Positions 8,592-16,606 of a stretch of DNA of 64,000 nt are shown piece after piece (within the stretch, counting starts at the first letter, position 1; each line of letters begins with the position of its first letter). The translations under genes were made by a program, and so were the position numbers. The stretch comes from Pseudoalteromonas arctica (GTDB lineage: Bacteria > Pseudomonadota > Gammaproteobacteria > Enterobacterales > Alteromonadaceae), in the NCBI RefSeq assembly GCF_012927645.1, contig NZ_JABBMT010000017.1, forward strand, positions 1 to 64,000. The letters run 5' to 3'. The notes below the pieces were generated by a model. That model made no database searches. It was not told the DNA's origin and saw only the letters and a list, made by a program, of their open reading frames with translations.

Positions 8592-9012
8592 GAAGCGTCG
8601 TCCTGTTGCAGAGATAAACGTAGTTCCTTACATTGATGTAATGCTGGTGCTACTGATTATTTTTATGGCTACTGCGCCATTGATCACGCATGGTGTAAAA
8701 GTTGATTTGCCAAAAATGGAAGAGTCCGATTTAGTTGATACTAAAGATACGCCACCTATCATTGCTTCAATTGACGCACAAGGTAAGTACTTTGTCAGTA
8801 TCGGTACTGATCCTGAAGAGCCGATGGAGGCATTAGATGTTGCTGCTGTTATCAAGCTGCAACTGATGAAAAACCCAGAAACCCCAGTGATGATCAAAGG
8901 TTCAGGTAAAGTATCGTACCAAGAAGTATTGTTACTGATGGACTTCTTGAGAAGTGCTGGTGTGCCTTCAGTTGGATTAATGACTGAGTCGTTTGAAGGG
9001 AAAAAAAATTAA
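8578..9012 (+). CDS. tolR: Tol-Pal system protein TolR
   Basis: The 144-aa ExbD-type protein has a short cytoplasmic N-terminus, then one TM helix starting at [14 protein letters not shown] that carries the conserved proton-conducting Asp20, then a periplasmic domain. Translational coupling with tolQ (14-nt overlap) and tolA (one base after the stop) is evident. Confidence 0.95.
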   Translation: MYQRKKRRPVAEINVVPYIDVMLVLLIIFMATAPLITHGVKVDLPKMEESDLVDTKDTPPIIASIDAQGKYFVSIGTDPEEPMEALDVAAVIKLQLMKNPETPVMIKGSGKVSYQEVLLLMDFLRSAGVPSVGLMTESFEGKKN

Positions 9013-9013
9013 G

Positions 9014-9940
9014 ATGGGTGCTTCAGTATTAAAATCAGTGTTATTGCACCTCGCTATAATAGGTGTTTTAGTCGGAACAGCGAGTTTTCATACTTCACCG
9101 CCTACCGTAATGGAAGTCACCTTGAACAAGGCTATGCCTGAGGCTGAAAATGCTGTTTCAGCGGTGACTGTTGACCAAAAAATGGTTGAACAAAAAATTG
9201 CTGAGTTGAAGCGCAAAGAAGATGATAAAAAACGTGCTGAAGACAAGCGTATTCGTGATTTAGAGCGCCGAGCATCTGATGCACGTAAACAGCGTGAAGC
9301 TGAAGATCGTCGGATCAAAAAGCTAGAGCGAGAGCGTCGCGCGAAAGAGAAAGAAACTGCACAAGCTCAAGCTCAAGCTAAAAAAGCACGTGCAATTGAA
9401 CAAAAAGAACGTGAAAAAGCACAGCAGGCTGAAAAGCAAAAAGAACAAGCTGAACTTGCTGCTAAAGCAGCGGCTGAAAAACGTAAAGCAGAAGAAGAGG
9501 CATTAAAGAAAGCTGAAGACGATCGCAAGCGTGAAGAGTTAGCCGCTAAAAAACGTGCAGAAGCTGCGGAAGAAGCGCGTCAAAAAGCATTACAAGAACA
9601 AATGTTGCAAGAGCAATTAGCCACAGAGCAAGCTGCACGTAATAAGATACGTCAGCAACAGGTCGGCACTGAGGTTGATAAATATAAAGCATTAATAATG
9701 GCGCGAATTCAGCAAAATTTATTAATTGATGAAAAAATGAAGAATCAACAATGCCGTGTGAATATTCGCTTAGGTTTTAATGGCTTAGTAACGCAAGTTA
9801 AATCTTTAGGCGGAGATAAGTTAGTATGTGAAGCGGCACTTAGAGCGGTTCGTATGGCTGATACGTTGCCGGTTTCTAAAGATAAAGATGTTTTTGAGCA
9901 ATTAAAAAATATTAACTTAACAATTAAGCCACAATTTTAA
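9014..9940 (+). CDS. tolA: Tol-Pal system protein TolA
   Basis: The 308-aa periplasm-spanning protein has an N-terminal TM anchor (SVLKSVLLHLAIIGVLVGTA), a long Lys/Glu/Ala-rich helical domain II (roughly residues 55-205) and a C-terminal globular domain III with GTEVDKYKALIMARIQQNL and two Cys that probably form a disulfide (QQCRV and LVCEA). ATG at 9014 is chosen over an in-frame TTG at 8993, because GAAGG at 8995-8999 then acts as the ribosome site and the protein begins MGASVLKS. Confidence 0.94.
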   Translation: MGASVLKSVLLHLAIIGVLVGTASFHTSPPTVMEVTLNKAMPEAENAVSAVTVDQKMVEQKIAELKRKEDDKKRAEDKRIRDLERRASDARKQREAEDRRIKKLERERRAKEKETAQAQAQAKKARAIEQKEREKAQQAEKQKEQAELAAKAAAEKRKAEEEALKKAEDDRKREELAAKKRAEAAEEARQKALQEQMLQEQLATEQAARNKIRQQQVGTEVDKYKALIMARIQQNLLIDEKMKNQQCRVNIRLGFNGLVTQVKSLGGDKLVCEAALRAVRMADTLPVSKDKDVFEQLKNINLTIKPQF

Positions 9941-9949
9941 AGGAATGGT

Positions 9950-11308
9950 ATGTTCAACAAGTTGAAAACAGTTTGTTTAATTTTCGTTTTAGGCTTTGCC
10001 AGTGTTGCCCACGCGGCACTAGAAATAGTCATAACCGAAGGCATTGATGGTGCGCGACCCATTGCGATCGTGCCATTTAAATATAAAGGTGTGGGGCCAA
10101 TCCCACAAAAGCTTAGCGATGTGATTGCTGCGGATTTAATGCGTAGTGGTAAATTCAAACCAATCGATGTTAATGCCATGCCCCAGTTACCCAGCAAAGA
10201 TGCTGACGTAGATTACGCTGCATGGGTTAATAAAGGCGTTGAAGCTATTTTAGTTGGTGAGGTTGAACAGCAAACTGATGGCCGTTACTTAGTACGCTAT
10301 GAGCTGGTTGATGTTATTCGCGGGCAAATCACTGGCGGTGAAACGCAAATGATGAGCAACGGTAAACTAATTAAAAACCAAGATCATATTCAAGAAGCAC
10401 GTGAAAGTGTGATTAGTGATACCGGTTTTAGACGTTATGCACACCGCATCAGTGATGTTATTTATGAGAGACTCACCGGTGAGCGCGGCGCATTTTTAAC
10501 TAAAATTGCTTATGTGATTGTACGAGATGATGAACCAAAACCTTACCAGTTAGTCGTGGCAGATTATGATGGTTTTAACGAGCAGGTTTTATTACGCTCG
10601 CAAGAGCCGCTAATGTCTCCGGCATGGTCATCAGATGGTACTAAGCTTGCTTATGTAACTTTTGAAAATCGTCAAAGCCAAATTTATATCCAAGATTTAT
10701 ACACTGGCAAGCGTGAACTCATAACAAGTCACCAAGGTATTAATGGCGCGCCACAATTTTCGCCAGACGGTAAAAAATTATTGTTAGTCTTGTCAAAAGA
10801 TAGAAACGGTGCTACAGAAGTGTATATGCTAGACTTAGCAACACGTAAAGAAACCCGTTTGACTAACCACCGTAGTATAGATACTGAACCGTCTTGGCAT
10901 CCGAATGGTCAAGATATCGTGTTTACCTCTGAAAGGGGTGGTAATGCTCAGATTTATAAGTTAAATTTAAAAACAGGTAGGTCACAACGGATGACCTTTG
11001 ATGGTGATATGAACCTAGCTGGTTCGATTACCCCTGACGGCAAAGAATTAGTGATGGTCAACCGTACCAACGGGCAGTACCATCTTGCTAAGAAAGAGCT
11101 GGCTACAGGCGCATTTCAAGTTTTAACAAGAACGCGCCTGGATGAATCACCGAGCGTGGCACCAAATGGTTCGATGATCATCTATAGCACGCTACATAAT
11201 AATAAGCAGGTACTAGCGCTAGTATCAATGGACGGTCGCTTTAAAGCACGGTTACCTGTGCTAAATGGACAAGTAAAGGCACCCGCGTGGTCGCCTTATT
11301 TACAGTGA
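9950..11308 (+). CDS. tolB: Tol-Pal system beta-propeller protein TolB
   Basis: The 452-aa periplasmic protein has a signal peptide ending about residue 22 (FASVAHA), an N-terminal TolB domain ([19 protein letters not shown]) and a six-bladed propeller with repeated SPAWSSDG / APQFSPDG / EPSWHPNG blades. It binds Pal and TolA. AAAGGA precedes the ATG. It is 9 nt after tolA and 35 nt before pal. Confidence 0.96.
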   Translation: MFNKLKTVCLIFVLGFASVAHAALEIVITEGIDGARPIAIVPFKYKGVGPIPQKLSDVIAADLMRSGKFKPIDVNAMPQLPSKDADVDYAAWVNKGVEAILVGEVEQQTDGRYLVRYELVDVIRGQITGGETQMMSNGKLIKNQDHIQEARESVISDTGFRRYAHRISDVIYERLTGERGAFLTKIAYVIVRDDEPKPYQLVVADYDGFNEQVLLRSQEPLMSPAWSSDGTKLAYVTFENRQSQIYIQDLYTGKRELITSHQGINGAPQFSPDGKKLLLVLSKDRNGATEVYMLDLATRKETRLTNHRSIDTEPSWHPNGQDIVFTSERGGNAQIYKLNLKTGRSQRMTFDGDMNLAGSITPDGKELVMVNRTNGQYHLAKKELATGAFQVLTRTRLDESPSVAPNGSMIIYSTLHNNKQVLALVSMDGRFKARLPVLNGQVKAPAWSPYLQ

Positions 11309-11343
11309 TTTTTGCTGGTTTACTCAATATAGGAATCTACTCA

Positions 11344-11886
11344 ATGCAACTTAATAAAATACTTAAAGGCCTGCTAATTGCTGTGCCAGTTATGACACTA
11401 GCAGCTTGTAGCTCATCTTCGGATATCGATGAAGGTGCAGCAAATCAATCAAATCAAGCGACTGTTGAGCAAACAACAGATAATGATACCGTTGAAGTTG
11501 CTACATTAACACCAGAGCAGCAAGCACAAGAAGAGCTTCGTCAGAAGTATGACGAATTGCGTCAAGAGCAAGTTATATACTTTGGTTTTGATACTGCGAC
11601 TATTCAAGGACAGTACGGCGAATTGCTTCGTGCACATGCTGAGTTTTTAGTTAAAAACCCATCAGTTAAAGTATTAATTGAAGGTCATGCCGATGAGCGT
11701 GGTACACCTGAGTATAATATTGCATTAGGTGAGCACCGTGGTCAAGCAGTTGAAAAATACCTACAAAGCTTAGGTGTTTCTGCAAGCCAAATGTCAGTAG
11801 TGAGCTATGGTGAAGAAAAGCCAATGGTTAAATCACGCACTGAATCTGCTTTCGCTAAAAACCGCCGTGCGGTACTAGTTTACTAA
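11344..11886 (+). CDS. pal: Peptidoglycan-associated lipoprotein Pal
   Basis: The 180-aa outer-membrane lipoprotein has a signal peptide with lipobox LAAC (lipidated Cys22), an acidic linker and an OmpA-like domain with IEGHADERGTPEYNIALGEH that binds diaminopimelate in peptidoglycan. ATG at 11344 is used because it gives the lipoprotein signal; the frame is open further upstream inside tolB. Confidence 0.96.
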   Translation: MQLNKILKGLLIAVPVMTLAACSSSSDIDEGAANQSNQATVEQTTDNDTVEVATLTPEQQAQEELRQKYDELRQEQVIYFGFDTATIQGQYGELLRAHAEFLVKNPSVKVLIEGHADERGTPEYNIALGEHRGQAVEKYLQSLGVSASQMSVVSYGEEKPMVKSRTESAFAKNRRAVLVY

Positions 11887-11899
11887 GATTAGAGACATT

Positions 11900-12652
11900 A
11901 TGAAGCCGAAAATTATTTTGGCAGCCATGATATTGAGCGGGAGCACCCAAATTTGGGCTGCTCCCGCTCCTGTTTCAGAAGCTGCGAGTTCACAATCGAG
12001 TATAGAAAAACGCCTTGCTGCCCTTGAAAGTATGATGCAGTCGAGAAATTTATTACAAGTTGAGTTACAGCAACAGTTAAATAGACTGCAAGATGAAGTG
12101 AGCCAAGTTCGCGGGATCACTGAAGAACAAAGCTATAAGCTTGAAAAAGTACTACAACGTCAACGTGAGCTGTATCAAGAAATTGAAAATCGCGTAAGCC
12201 AAGCTTATTCGCAACCGAGTGCATCAAGTGCTGAACAGTATGCTGAGCCTGTTGCATCGCAAGCTATTAGTTCTGATCTGTCTGAGAATGAGGCATATGA
12301 GCGTGCAGTGGCATTAATCATGAAAGACAAGCGCTACGATCAGGCAATTCCAGAGTTTCAAACGTTTTTAACGACGTATCCAAATTCTGTTTATGCATCT
12401 AACGCTCATTATTGGTTAGGGCAATTATTGACAATTAAAAATGACCCAGTAAAAGCATCGGAACATTTCAAAGTGGTGGTAAATGAATTTCCAAATTCAA
12501 ATAAGCGTCCAGATGCAATGTTAAAGCTTGGTACTTTATTACACGAGCAAGGTTTAGCTGAACAAGCGTCAAAAACCTTTAACGATTTACTTAATCAATA
12601 CCCAAGTACAACTGCTGCAAAATTGGCCACTGATCGCCTTTCAAAAATGTAG
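11900..12652 (+). CDS. cpoB: Cell division coordinator CpoB (YbgF)
   Basis: The 250-aa periplasmic protein has a signal peptide (about 1-21, ending IWAAPAP), a coiled-coil trimerisation helix (35-95) and three C-terminal TPRs from about residue 130 (YERAVALIMKDKRYDQAIPEF). It links Tol-Pal with PBP1B activity at division. It is the last gene of the tol-pal operon, 13 nt after pal. Confidence 0.93.
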   Translation: MKPKIILAAMILSGSTQIWAAPAPVSEAASSQSSIEKRLAALESMMQSRNLLQVELQQQLNRLQDEVSQVRGITEEQSYKLEKVLQRQRELYQEIENRVSQAYSQPSASSAEQYAEPVASQAISSDLSENEAYERAVALIMKDKRYDQAIPEFQTFLTTYPNSVYASNAHYWLGQLLTIKNDPVKASEHFKVVVNEFPNSNKRPDAMLKLGTLLHEQGLAEQASKTFNDLLNQYPSTTAAKLATDRLSKM

Positions 12653-12739
12653 AATCAGCTTGATTAGACTGCTTTTTGTCATAAGCGGTCTAAAATTGGT
12701 CAACTAGACATAAAAACTTAAAAAAAGAGACATTTTCTG

Positions 12740-12767
12740 TTGCACTCATTTTTTAAATAAGTATTAT
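12740..12767 (+). promoter_or_regulatory. Promoter of the tRNA-Lys cluster
   Basis: TTGCAC (12740-12745), a 16-bp spacer and TATTAT (12762-12767) are followed by the GC-rich discriminator AAGCGCCCGC, typical of stringently controlled stable-RNA promoters. The first tRNA begins about 45 nt downstream. Confidence 0.65.
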
Positions 12768-12820
12768 AAGCGCCCGCAGCAAGCGAATGGTTCAACCACT
12801 CAAATTGCGATAAAAAGAGC

Positions 12821-12896
12821 GGGTCATTAGCTCAGTTGGTAGAGCAGTGGACTTTTAATCCATTGGTCGATGGTTCAAGTCCATCATGACCCACCA
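12821..12896 (+). tRNA. tRNA-Lys(TTT), copy 1
   Basis: 76-nt cloverleaf with encoded CCA; anticodon loop CTTTTAA (anticodon TTT); T arm GGTTCAAGTCC. It lies between cpoB and nadA, as in E. coli (lysT cluster). Confidence 0.96.
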
Positions 12897-12967
12897 TTCT
12901 TTGTTCGTTGAATAGTAGAGTGGTTATAATCGGCGGATCTACGCAGCGTGCTTAGGCACATTAGAGC

Positions 12968-13043
12968 GGGTCATTAGCTCAGTTGGTAGAGCAGTGGACT
13001 TTTAATCCATTGGTCGATGGTTCAAGTCCATCATGACCCACCA
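12968..13043 (+). tRNA. tRNA-Lys(TTT), copy 2
   Basis: Identical by eye to copy 1 over the 76-nt mature sequence. The preceding spacer carries its own TATAAT at 12925-12930. Confidence 0.96.
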
Positions 13044-13113
13044 TTCTTTATTCGTTGAATAGTGAGTGGTTATAATCGGCGGATCTACGCAGCGTGCTTA
13101 GGCACATCAGAGC

Positions 13114-13189
13114 GGGTCATTAGCTCAGTTGGTAGAGCAGTGGACTTTTAATCCATTGGTCGATGGTTCAAGTCCATCATGACCCACCA
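13114..13189 (+). tRNA. tRNA-Lys(TTT), copy 3
   Basis: Identical by eye to copy 1. The spacer before it has TTATTC, 17 bp, then TATAAT, and is one base shorter than the others (period 146 instead of 147). Confidence 0.96.
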
Positions 13190-13260
13190 TTCTTTATTCG
13201 TTGAATAGCAGAGTGGTTATAATCGGCGGAACTACGCAACGTGCTTAGGCACATCAGAGC

Positions 13261-13336
13261 GGGTCATTAGCTCAGTTGGTAGAGCAGTGGACTTTTAATC
13301 CATTGGTCGATGGTTCAAGTCCATCATGACCCACCA
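13261..13336 (+). tRNA. tRNA-Lys(TTT), copy 4
   Basis: Identical by eye to copy 1, preceded by the same type of spacer with a TATAAT box and a GTGC-TTAG-GCAC mini-hairpin. Confidence 0.96.
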
Positions 13337-13407
13337 TTCTTTATTCGTAGAATAGTAGAGTGGCTACAATCGGCGGATCTACGCAGCGTGCTTAGGCACA
13401 TCAGAGC

Positions 13408-13483
13408 GGGTCATTAGCTCAGTTGGTAGAGCAGTGGACTTTTAATCCATTGGTCGATGGTTCAAGTCCATCATGACCCACCA
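13408..13483 (+). tRNA. tRNA-Lys(TTT), copy 5
   Basis: Identical by eye to copy 1. The spacer before it reads TGGCTACAAT instead of TGGTTATAAT, so its -10 box is TACAAT. Sequence after this copy diverges from the repeat. Confidence 0.96.
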
Positions 13484-13658
13484 TTCTGGTTATTCAATTT
13501 CAGTTTAGCTGACTATTAGTTACTAAATTCATATCGCTTACATCAAAAAACAAAAAATTACTAACGCAGTTAACGCTTTATTTAGCCTACTAGAATGGTT
13601 AAATATTTAAGTAGATTGGTATTTATGAGCACCACTGTTATTTAGTTTTATATTCTCG

Positions 13659-13664
13659 TATAAT
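13659..13664 (+). promoter_or_regulatory. -10 element of the nadA promoter
   Basis: TATAAT 39 nt before the chosen start codon; the -35 region (GTTATT about 16-17 bp upstream) is weak. Confidence 0.45.
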
Positions 13665-13702
13665 TCGCCCCATAAATGCACTGTAGATTAAGTGGTCGAG
13701 AA

Positions 13703-14743
13703 ATGAGTTTAGCTCAAACTATTATGCCTGAAGGTTATATCTTTCCTCCAAAACCAGCTCCATTGAATAATGATGAGCAGGCGCAATACAAAGCACGTAT
13801 CAAACAATTATTGATTGATAAAAATGCCGTATTGGTTGCCCATTATTATACTGATCCTGAAATTCAAGCGCTTGCTGAAGAAACCGGTGGCTGTGTGGCC
13901 GATTCATTAGAAATGGCTCGTTTTGGTGCCAAGCACGATGCTGACATGATTATCGTTGCGGGTGTTCGTTTTATGGGGGAGACAGCAAAAATTTTAACGC
14001 CAAATAAAACCGTCGTTATGCCAACGCTTGAAGCAACATGCTCGCTTGATATTGGTTGTCCAATTGATGAGTTCTCAGCATTTTGTGATCAGCACCCTGA
14101 TCGTAAAGTGGTTGTATATGCAAATACTTCAACAGCCGTTAAAGCACGTGCTGATTGGATTGTTACTTCATCGTGTGCGCTTGAAATTGTTGAACACCTT
14201 GATGAAATGGGCGAAAAGATCATCTGGGGCCCTGATAAGCACCTTGGGGCTTACATTAAGAAGAACACTGGCGCTGATATGATCATGTGGGATGGCGCGT
14301 GTATTGTACATGATGAGTTTAAAACCAAAGCGCTAAAAGATATGAAAGCGCTGTATCCTGATGCAGGCGTATTGGTACACCCAGAGTCACCCGCTGAAAT
14401 AGTTGCTTTAGCTGATGCCGTTGGCTCAACCAGTCAATTGATCAAAGCGGCGCAAACAATGGATAACCAAAAGTTTATAGTGGCCACTGATCGCGGTATT
14501 TTTTATAAAATGCAGCAGTTATGCCCTGATAAAGAATTTGTTGCCGCCCCAACGGCTGGTGAAGGCGCAACCTGTAAAAGTTGTGCACATTGCCCGTGGA
14601 TGGCCATGAACGGCCTCAAAGCGATTGAGGAAGCGTTATTAGATGCAACAGGCAAAGAAGTGTTTGTAGATATGCAGCTACGTGAGGGCGCACTCAAGTC
14701 GCTTAATCGTATGCTCGACTTCTCAGCCTCACTGCAACGATAA
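13703..14743 (+). CDS. nadA: Quinolinate synthase NadA
   Basis: The 346-aa [4Fe-4S] enzyme condenses iminoaspartate and dihydroxyacetone phosphate to quinolinate (de novo NAD synthesis). Cluster Cys lie in [15 protein letters not shown] and [13 protein letters not shown]. The substrate-binding start [20 protein letters not shown] is clear. ATG at 13703 gives [11 protein letters not shown]. An in-frame ATG at 13676 would lie almost at the transcription start implied by TATAAT at 13659-13664 and is less likely. The length matches E. coli NadA, and the position after pal-cpoB-tRNA-Lys is conserved. Confidence 0.95.
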   Translation: MSLAQTIMPEGYIFPPKPAPLNNDEQAQYKARIKQLLIDKNAVLVAHYYTDPEIQALAEETGGCVADSLEMARFGAKHDADMIIVAGVRFMGETAKILTPNKTVVMPTLEATCSLDIGCPIDEFSAFCDQHPDRKVVVYANTSTAVKARADWIVTSSCALEIVEHLDEMGEKIIWGPDKHLGAYIKKNTGADMIMWDGACIVHDEFKTKALKDMKALYPDAGVLVHPESPAEIVALADAVGSTSQLIKAAQTMDNQKFIVATDRGIFYKMQQLCPDKEFVAAPTAGEGATCKSCAHCPWMAMNGLKAIEEALLDATGKEVFVDMQLREGALKSLNRMLDFSASLQR

Positions 14744-14755
14744 ACTCAGTTTTAT

Positions 14756-14793
14756 AAAAAAGGCCGCTGATAGCACTATTAGCGGCCTTTTTT
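14756..14793. terminator. Terminator after nadA
   Basis: AAAAAAGGCCGCT and AGCGGCCTTTTTT form a long stem closed by a short loop, with A and T runs on the two sides, so it can act in both directions. Confidence 0.85.
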
Positions 14794-14835
14794 GTTTGTT
14801 TACTAGGCAGTTAACAGGCAAAAGGGAAAAACACC

Positions 14836-14864
14836 TTGCACCACAGGGCGCTATTTCATACTAT
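14836..14864 (+). promoter_or_regulatory. Promoter of tRNA-Ser
   Basis: TTGCAC (14836-14841), exactly 17 bp, then TACTAT (14859-14864), followed by a GC-rich discriminator (TACGCCGCG). The tRNA starts 31 nt later. Confidence 0.7.
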
Positions 14865-14894
14865 TACGCCGCGTTACCAAATGGTAATGCTTGC

Positions 14895-14982
14895 GGTGAC
14901 GTGTCCGAGTGGCTGAAGGAGCACGCCTGGAAAGTGTGTAAAGGGCAACCTTTCGAGAGTTCGAATCTCTCCGTCACCGCCA
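14895..14982 (+). tRNA. tRNA-Ser(GGA)
   Basis: 88-nt class II tRNA with CCA encoded; acceptor GGTGACG, D arm GTCCGAGTGGCTGAAGGAGC, anticodon stem-loop GCCTGGAAAGTGTG (anticodon GGA), long variable arm, T arm GTTCGAATC. It is very close to E. coli serW/serX. Confidence 0.96.
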
Positions 14983-14994
14983 TTATTCAATATC

Positions 14995-15019
14995 AGGACG
15001 TCTCATGACGTCCTTTTTT
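14995..15019 (+). terminator. Terminator of tRNA-Ser
   Basis: AGGACGTC (14995-15002) and GACGTCCT (15007-15014) pair around TCAT, followed by a T run to 15019. Confidence 0.88.
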
Positions 15020-15134
15020 ATGCCTGGTTTAAATATCTCCGCCAAAGCATCAATATAGTCCATTGAACTCAAACAAACCCTTGCTACGCATTATTGGTTA
15101 AATGCAATTACACATGATATAAAAATAGATTTAA

Positions 15135-15557
15135 CACAGTAATATTCACATTGATTTACTACGTGAGTCGGTACGTTGGGTTAAAAGACATAAACCTTTC
15201 CATATTGATGCGTGGGTTGTGTTACCCGATCATCTTCATGCGGTGCTAACCTTACCCTAAGAGGATTTTGACTACTCTGGCCGATGGCGTGAAATAAAAA
15301 AGCGCTTTTCTAAAGGGTTACCTAAAAGAGAATACCTATCTGAGGCACGCATGAATAGAAATGAACGAGGCATATGGCAACGTCGCTTTTGGGAGCATAC
15401 CATTCGTGATGAGCAAAATTATTGGCATCATGTAAATTATGTACACTTTAACCCTCTTAAACATAGCTTAGTAAAAAGAGTGAGTGATTGGCCTTATTCA
15501 AGTTTTCACAAAGCGGTTTCATCAGGTATTTATAGCCGCCATTGGTGTGGGGAATAA
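15135..15557 (+). pseudogene. REP-associated tyrosine transposase (RAYT), broken
   Basis: The frame encodes a Y1/HUH single-strand transposase of the RAYT type. HIDAWVVLPDHLHAVLTLP contains the His-x-His of the HUH active site. The conserved SGRWREIKKRFSKGLP, RNERGIWQRRFWEHTIRDE and WHHVNYVHFNPLKHSLV follow. A TAA at 15258-15260 interrupts the frame right after LTLP, where relatives read LPEGD. The first 30 or so residues are lost behind another in-frame stop at 15132-15134. A Met at 15351 opens the distal part but lacks the active site. REP-like palindromes elsewhere in the window may be its substrates. Confidence 0.85.
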
Positions 15558-15561
15558 TAAA

Positions 15562-16254
15562 ATGTTGTTTTGTCTAAGTGCCTCAAACGCACTCAATAAA
15601 TACCTCAAAGCTGATTTACCTCGCTTGCCACATAAGCCAGGAAAACAAGCTGGGGTAAATACCCTCATTAGCGATAGTAATTGTTTTAACTGGCAATTGC
15701 AGATAATTGATAACAGCTATAAATCTCGTGAAAAAACAATCATTGTTTGTGAGGCGAATAGCCGTTTTACGTTTTTTATACCGGTTAGTTTAAAGCTATC
15801 GCAAGAAGAGTTAACTCAGCGCTTGCAGTACGAATGGCAGTTAATGATGGCTGAAACGCTTGAGGTATATCGACTTATCCCTCGCAGCGATATCGCTACG
15901 CTGCTAAGTGACCTTTCACATATTGACTTTAGCCCACAATGGATTAAGAACACTGATTTAAGCATCAGCGGCCATATTAGTGATGCTGCACTTTGGGTTA
16001 CTCAAACACTAAAAGAAGAGGGGTTATATGAGTTACCAAGAGCTCTCGCGATTGAATTAGCATTATATTTAAACACTCAGCCGAAACGTATAACGAATAA
16101 AACAACGCGCCGCAAAGAGAAGTTTATACCCATAGAGCATTTATTAGGTTATTGCCAATCGCTTATCACTGATCAACAACGTGCTGATGGCCCATCAAAC
16201 GAAATAATTGATACCAGTAATATCATTAATTTTAGTGATTACCATAAAAAATAA
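15562..16254 (+). CDS. Hypothetical protein, resembles DUF6933-type proteins
   Basis: The 230-aa protein starts MLFCLSASNALNKYL at ATG 15562, with GGGGA at 15549-15553 as ribosome site. The frame is open further upstream into the RAYT remnant, but that part is antisense to sense here. The N-terminal half (FNWQLQIIDN, KTIIVCEANSRFTFFIPVSL) has the pattern of small DUF6933-like proteins: a tryptophan, then a beta strand, then SRFTFFIP. The C-terminal half is basic and has a His-Leu-Leu-Gly segment. No catalytic motif is evident. It is an accessory gene beside tRNA-Ser; function unknown. Confidence 0.6.
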   Translation: MLFCLSASNALNKYLKADLPRLPHKPGKQAGVNTLISDSNCFNWQLQIIDNSYKSREKTIIVCEANSRFTFFIPVSLKLSQEELTQRLQYEWQLMMAETLEVYRLIPRSDIATLLSDLSHIDFSPQWIKNTDLSISGHISDAALWVTQTLKEEGLYELPRALAIELALYLNTQPKRITNKTTRRKEKFIPIEHLLGYCQSLITDQQRADGPSNEIIDTSNIINFSDYHKK

Positions 16255-16298
16255 AAACGGGTTAATTCTTTAAAGCTATTAATAAAAGGAACTTTATT

Positions 16299-16541
16299 TT
16301 GAAAGATTACCAACCATTTTCAGCTGAGATAAAGAGCGAAATTATAGACGAAATCAAAAATAATTTTGGTGATGTTTACTCAGATGAGTTGATCACTACC
16401 TTTATAAAAATAATGGAAGAGTCTACATTTGATAAACTTTTAGTGGGTAACAGGTACTTATACGTTTCAGCGGCTGTTTGCGCCGATTTAAGCGAGCAGC
16501 AACAAAACTTTGAATTTTATATGGTTAATTGTAAAAGCTAA
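16299..16541 (+). CDS. Small hypothetical protein, 80 aa
   Basis: Start TTG at 16299 has AAGGAA at 16287-16292 upstream. The protein is mostly helical by composition (EIKSEIIDEIKNNFGDV, LITTFIKIMEE) with one Cys (AAVCADLSEQ). No signal peptide, membrane segment or recognised domain. It lies 44 nt after the DUF6933-like gene and 65 nt before the nuclease. Size and position would fit an accessory partner, but nothing in the sequence shows that. Confidence 0.5.
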   Translation: MKDYQPFSAEIKSEIIDEIKNNFGDVYSDELITTFIKIMEESTFDKLLVGNRYLYVSAAVCADLSEQQQNFEFYMVNCKS

Positions 16542-16606
16542 GTCAAATTTTCATCAAAAAAATAGTCTATATACCTAAAGTTTCATGAATAGAGTTAGGA
16601 GTAATT

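Larger units (their letters stand above)
12821..13483 (+). repeat. Tandem array of five about 147-bp tRNA-Lys units
   Basis: tRNA starts at 12821, 12968, 13114, 13261 and 13408 define a 146-147-bp period. Each unit is tRNA plus a nearly identical 70-71-nt spacer. All spacers share GTTGAATAG or a variant, TGGTTATAATCGGCGG, TACGCA-CGTGCTTAGGCACAT and AGAGC. Confidence 0.95.

Noticed and set aside
12821..13483. Regular about 147-bp repeats, at first sight a repeat array like CRISPR
   Set aside because: The repeated part folds as tRNA-Lys with CCA, the spacers are nearly identical rather than unique, and no cas genes are present.
13484..13702. Searched for a terminator after the last tRNA-Lys
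   Set aside because: No hairpin plus T run found; read-through into nadA or a Rho-type end remains possible.
14682..15008. 108-codon plus-strand frame across the nadA end and tRNA-Ser
   Set aside because: It runs through the nadA 3' end, a terminator and the whole tRNA-Ser; it is chance coding.
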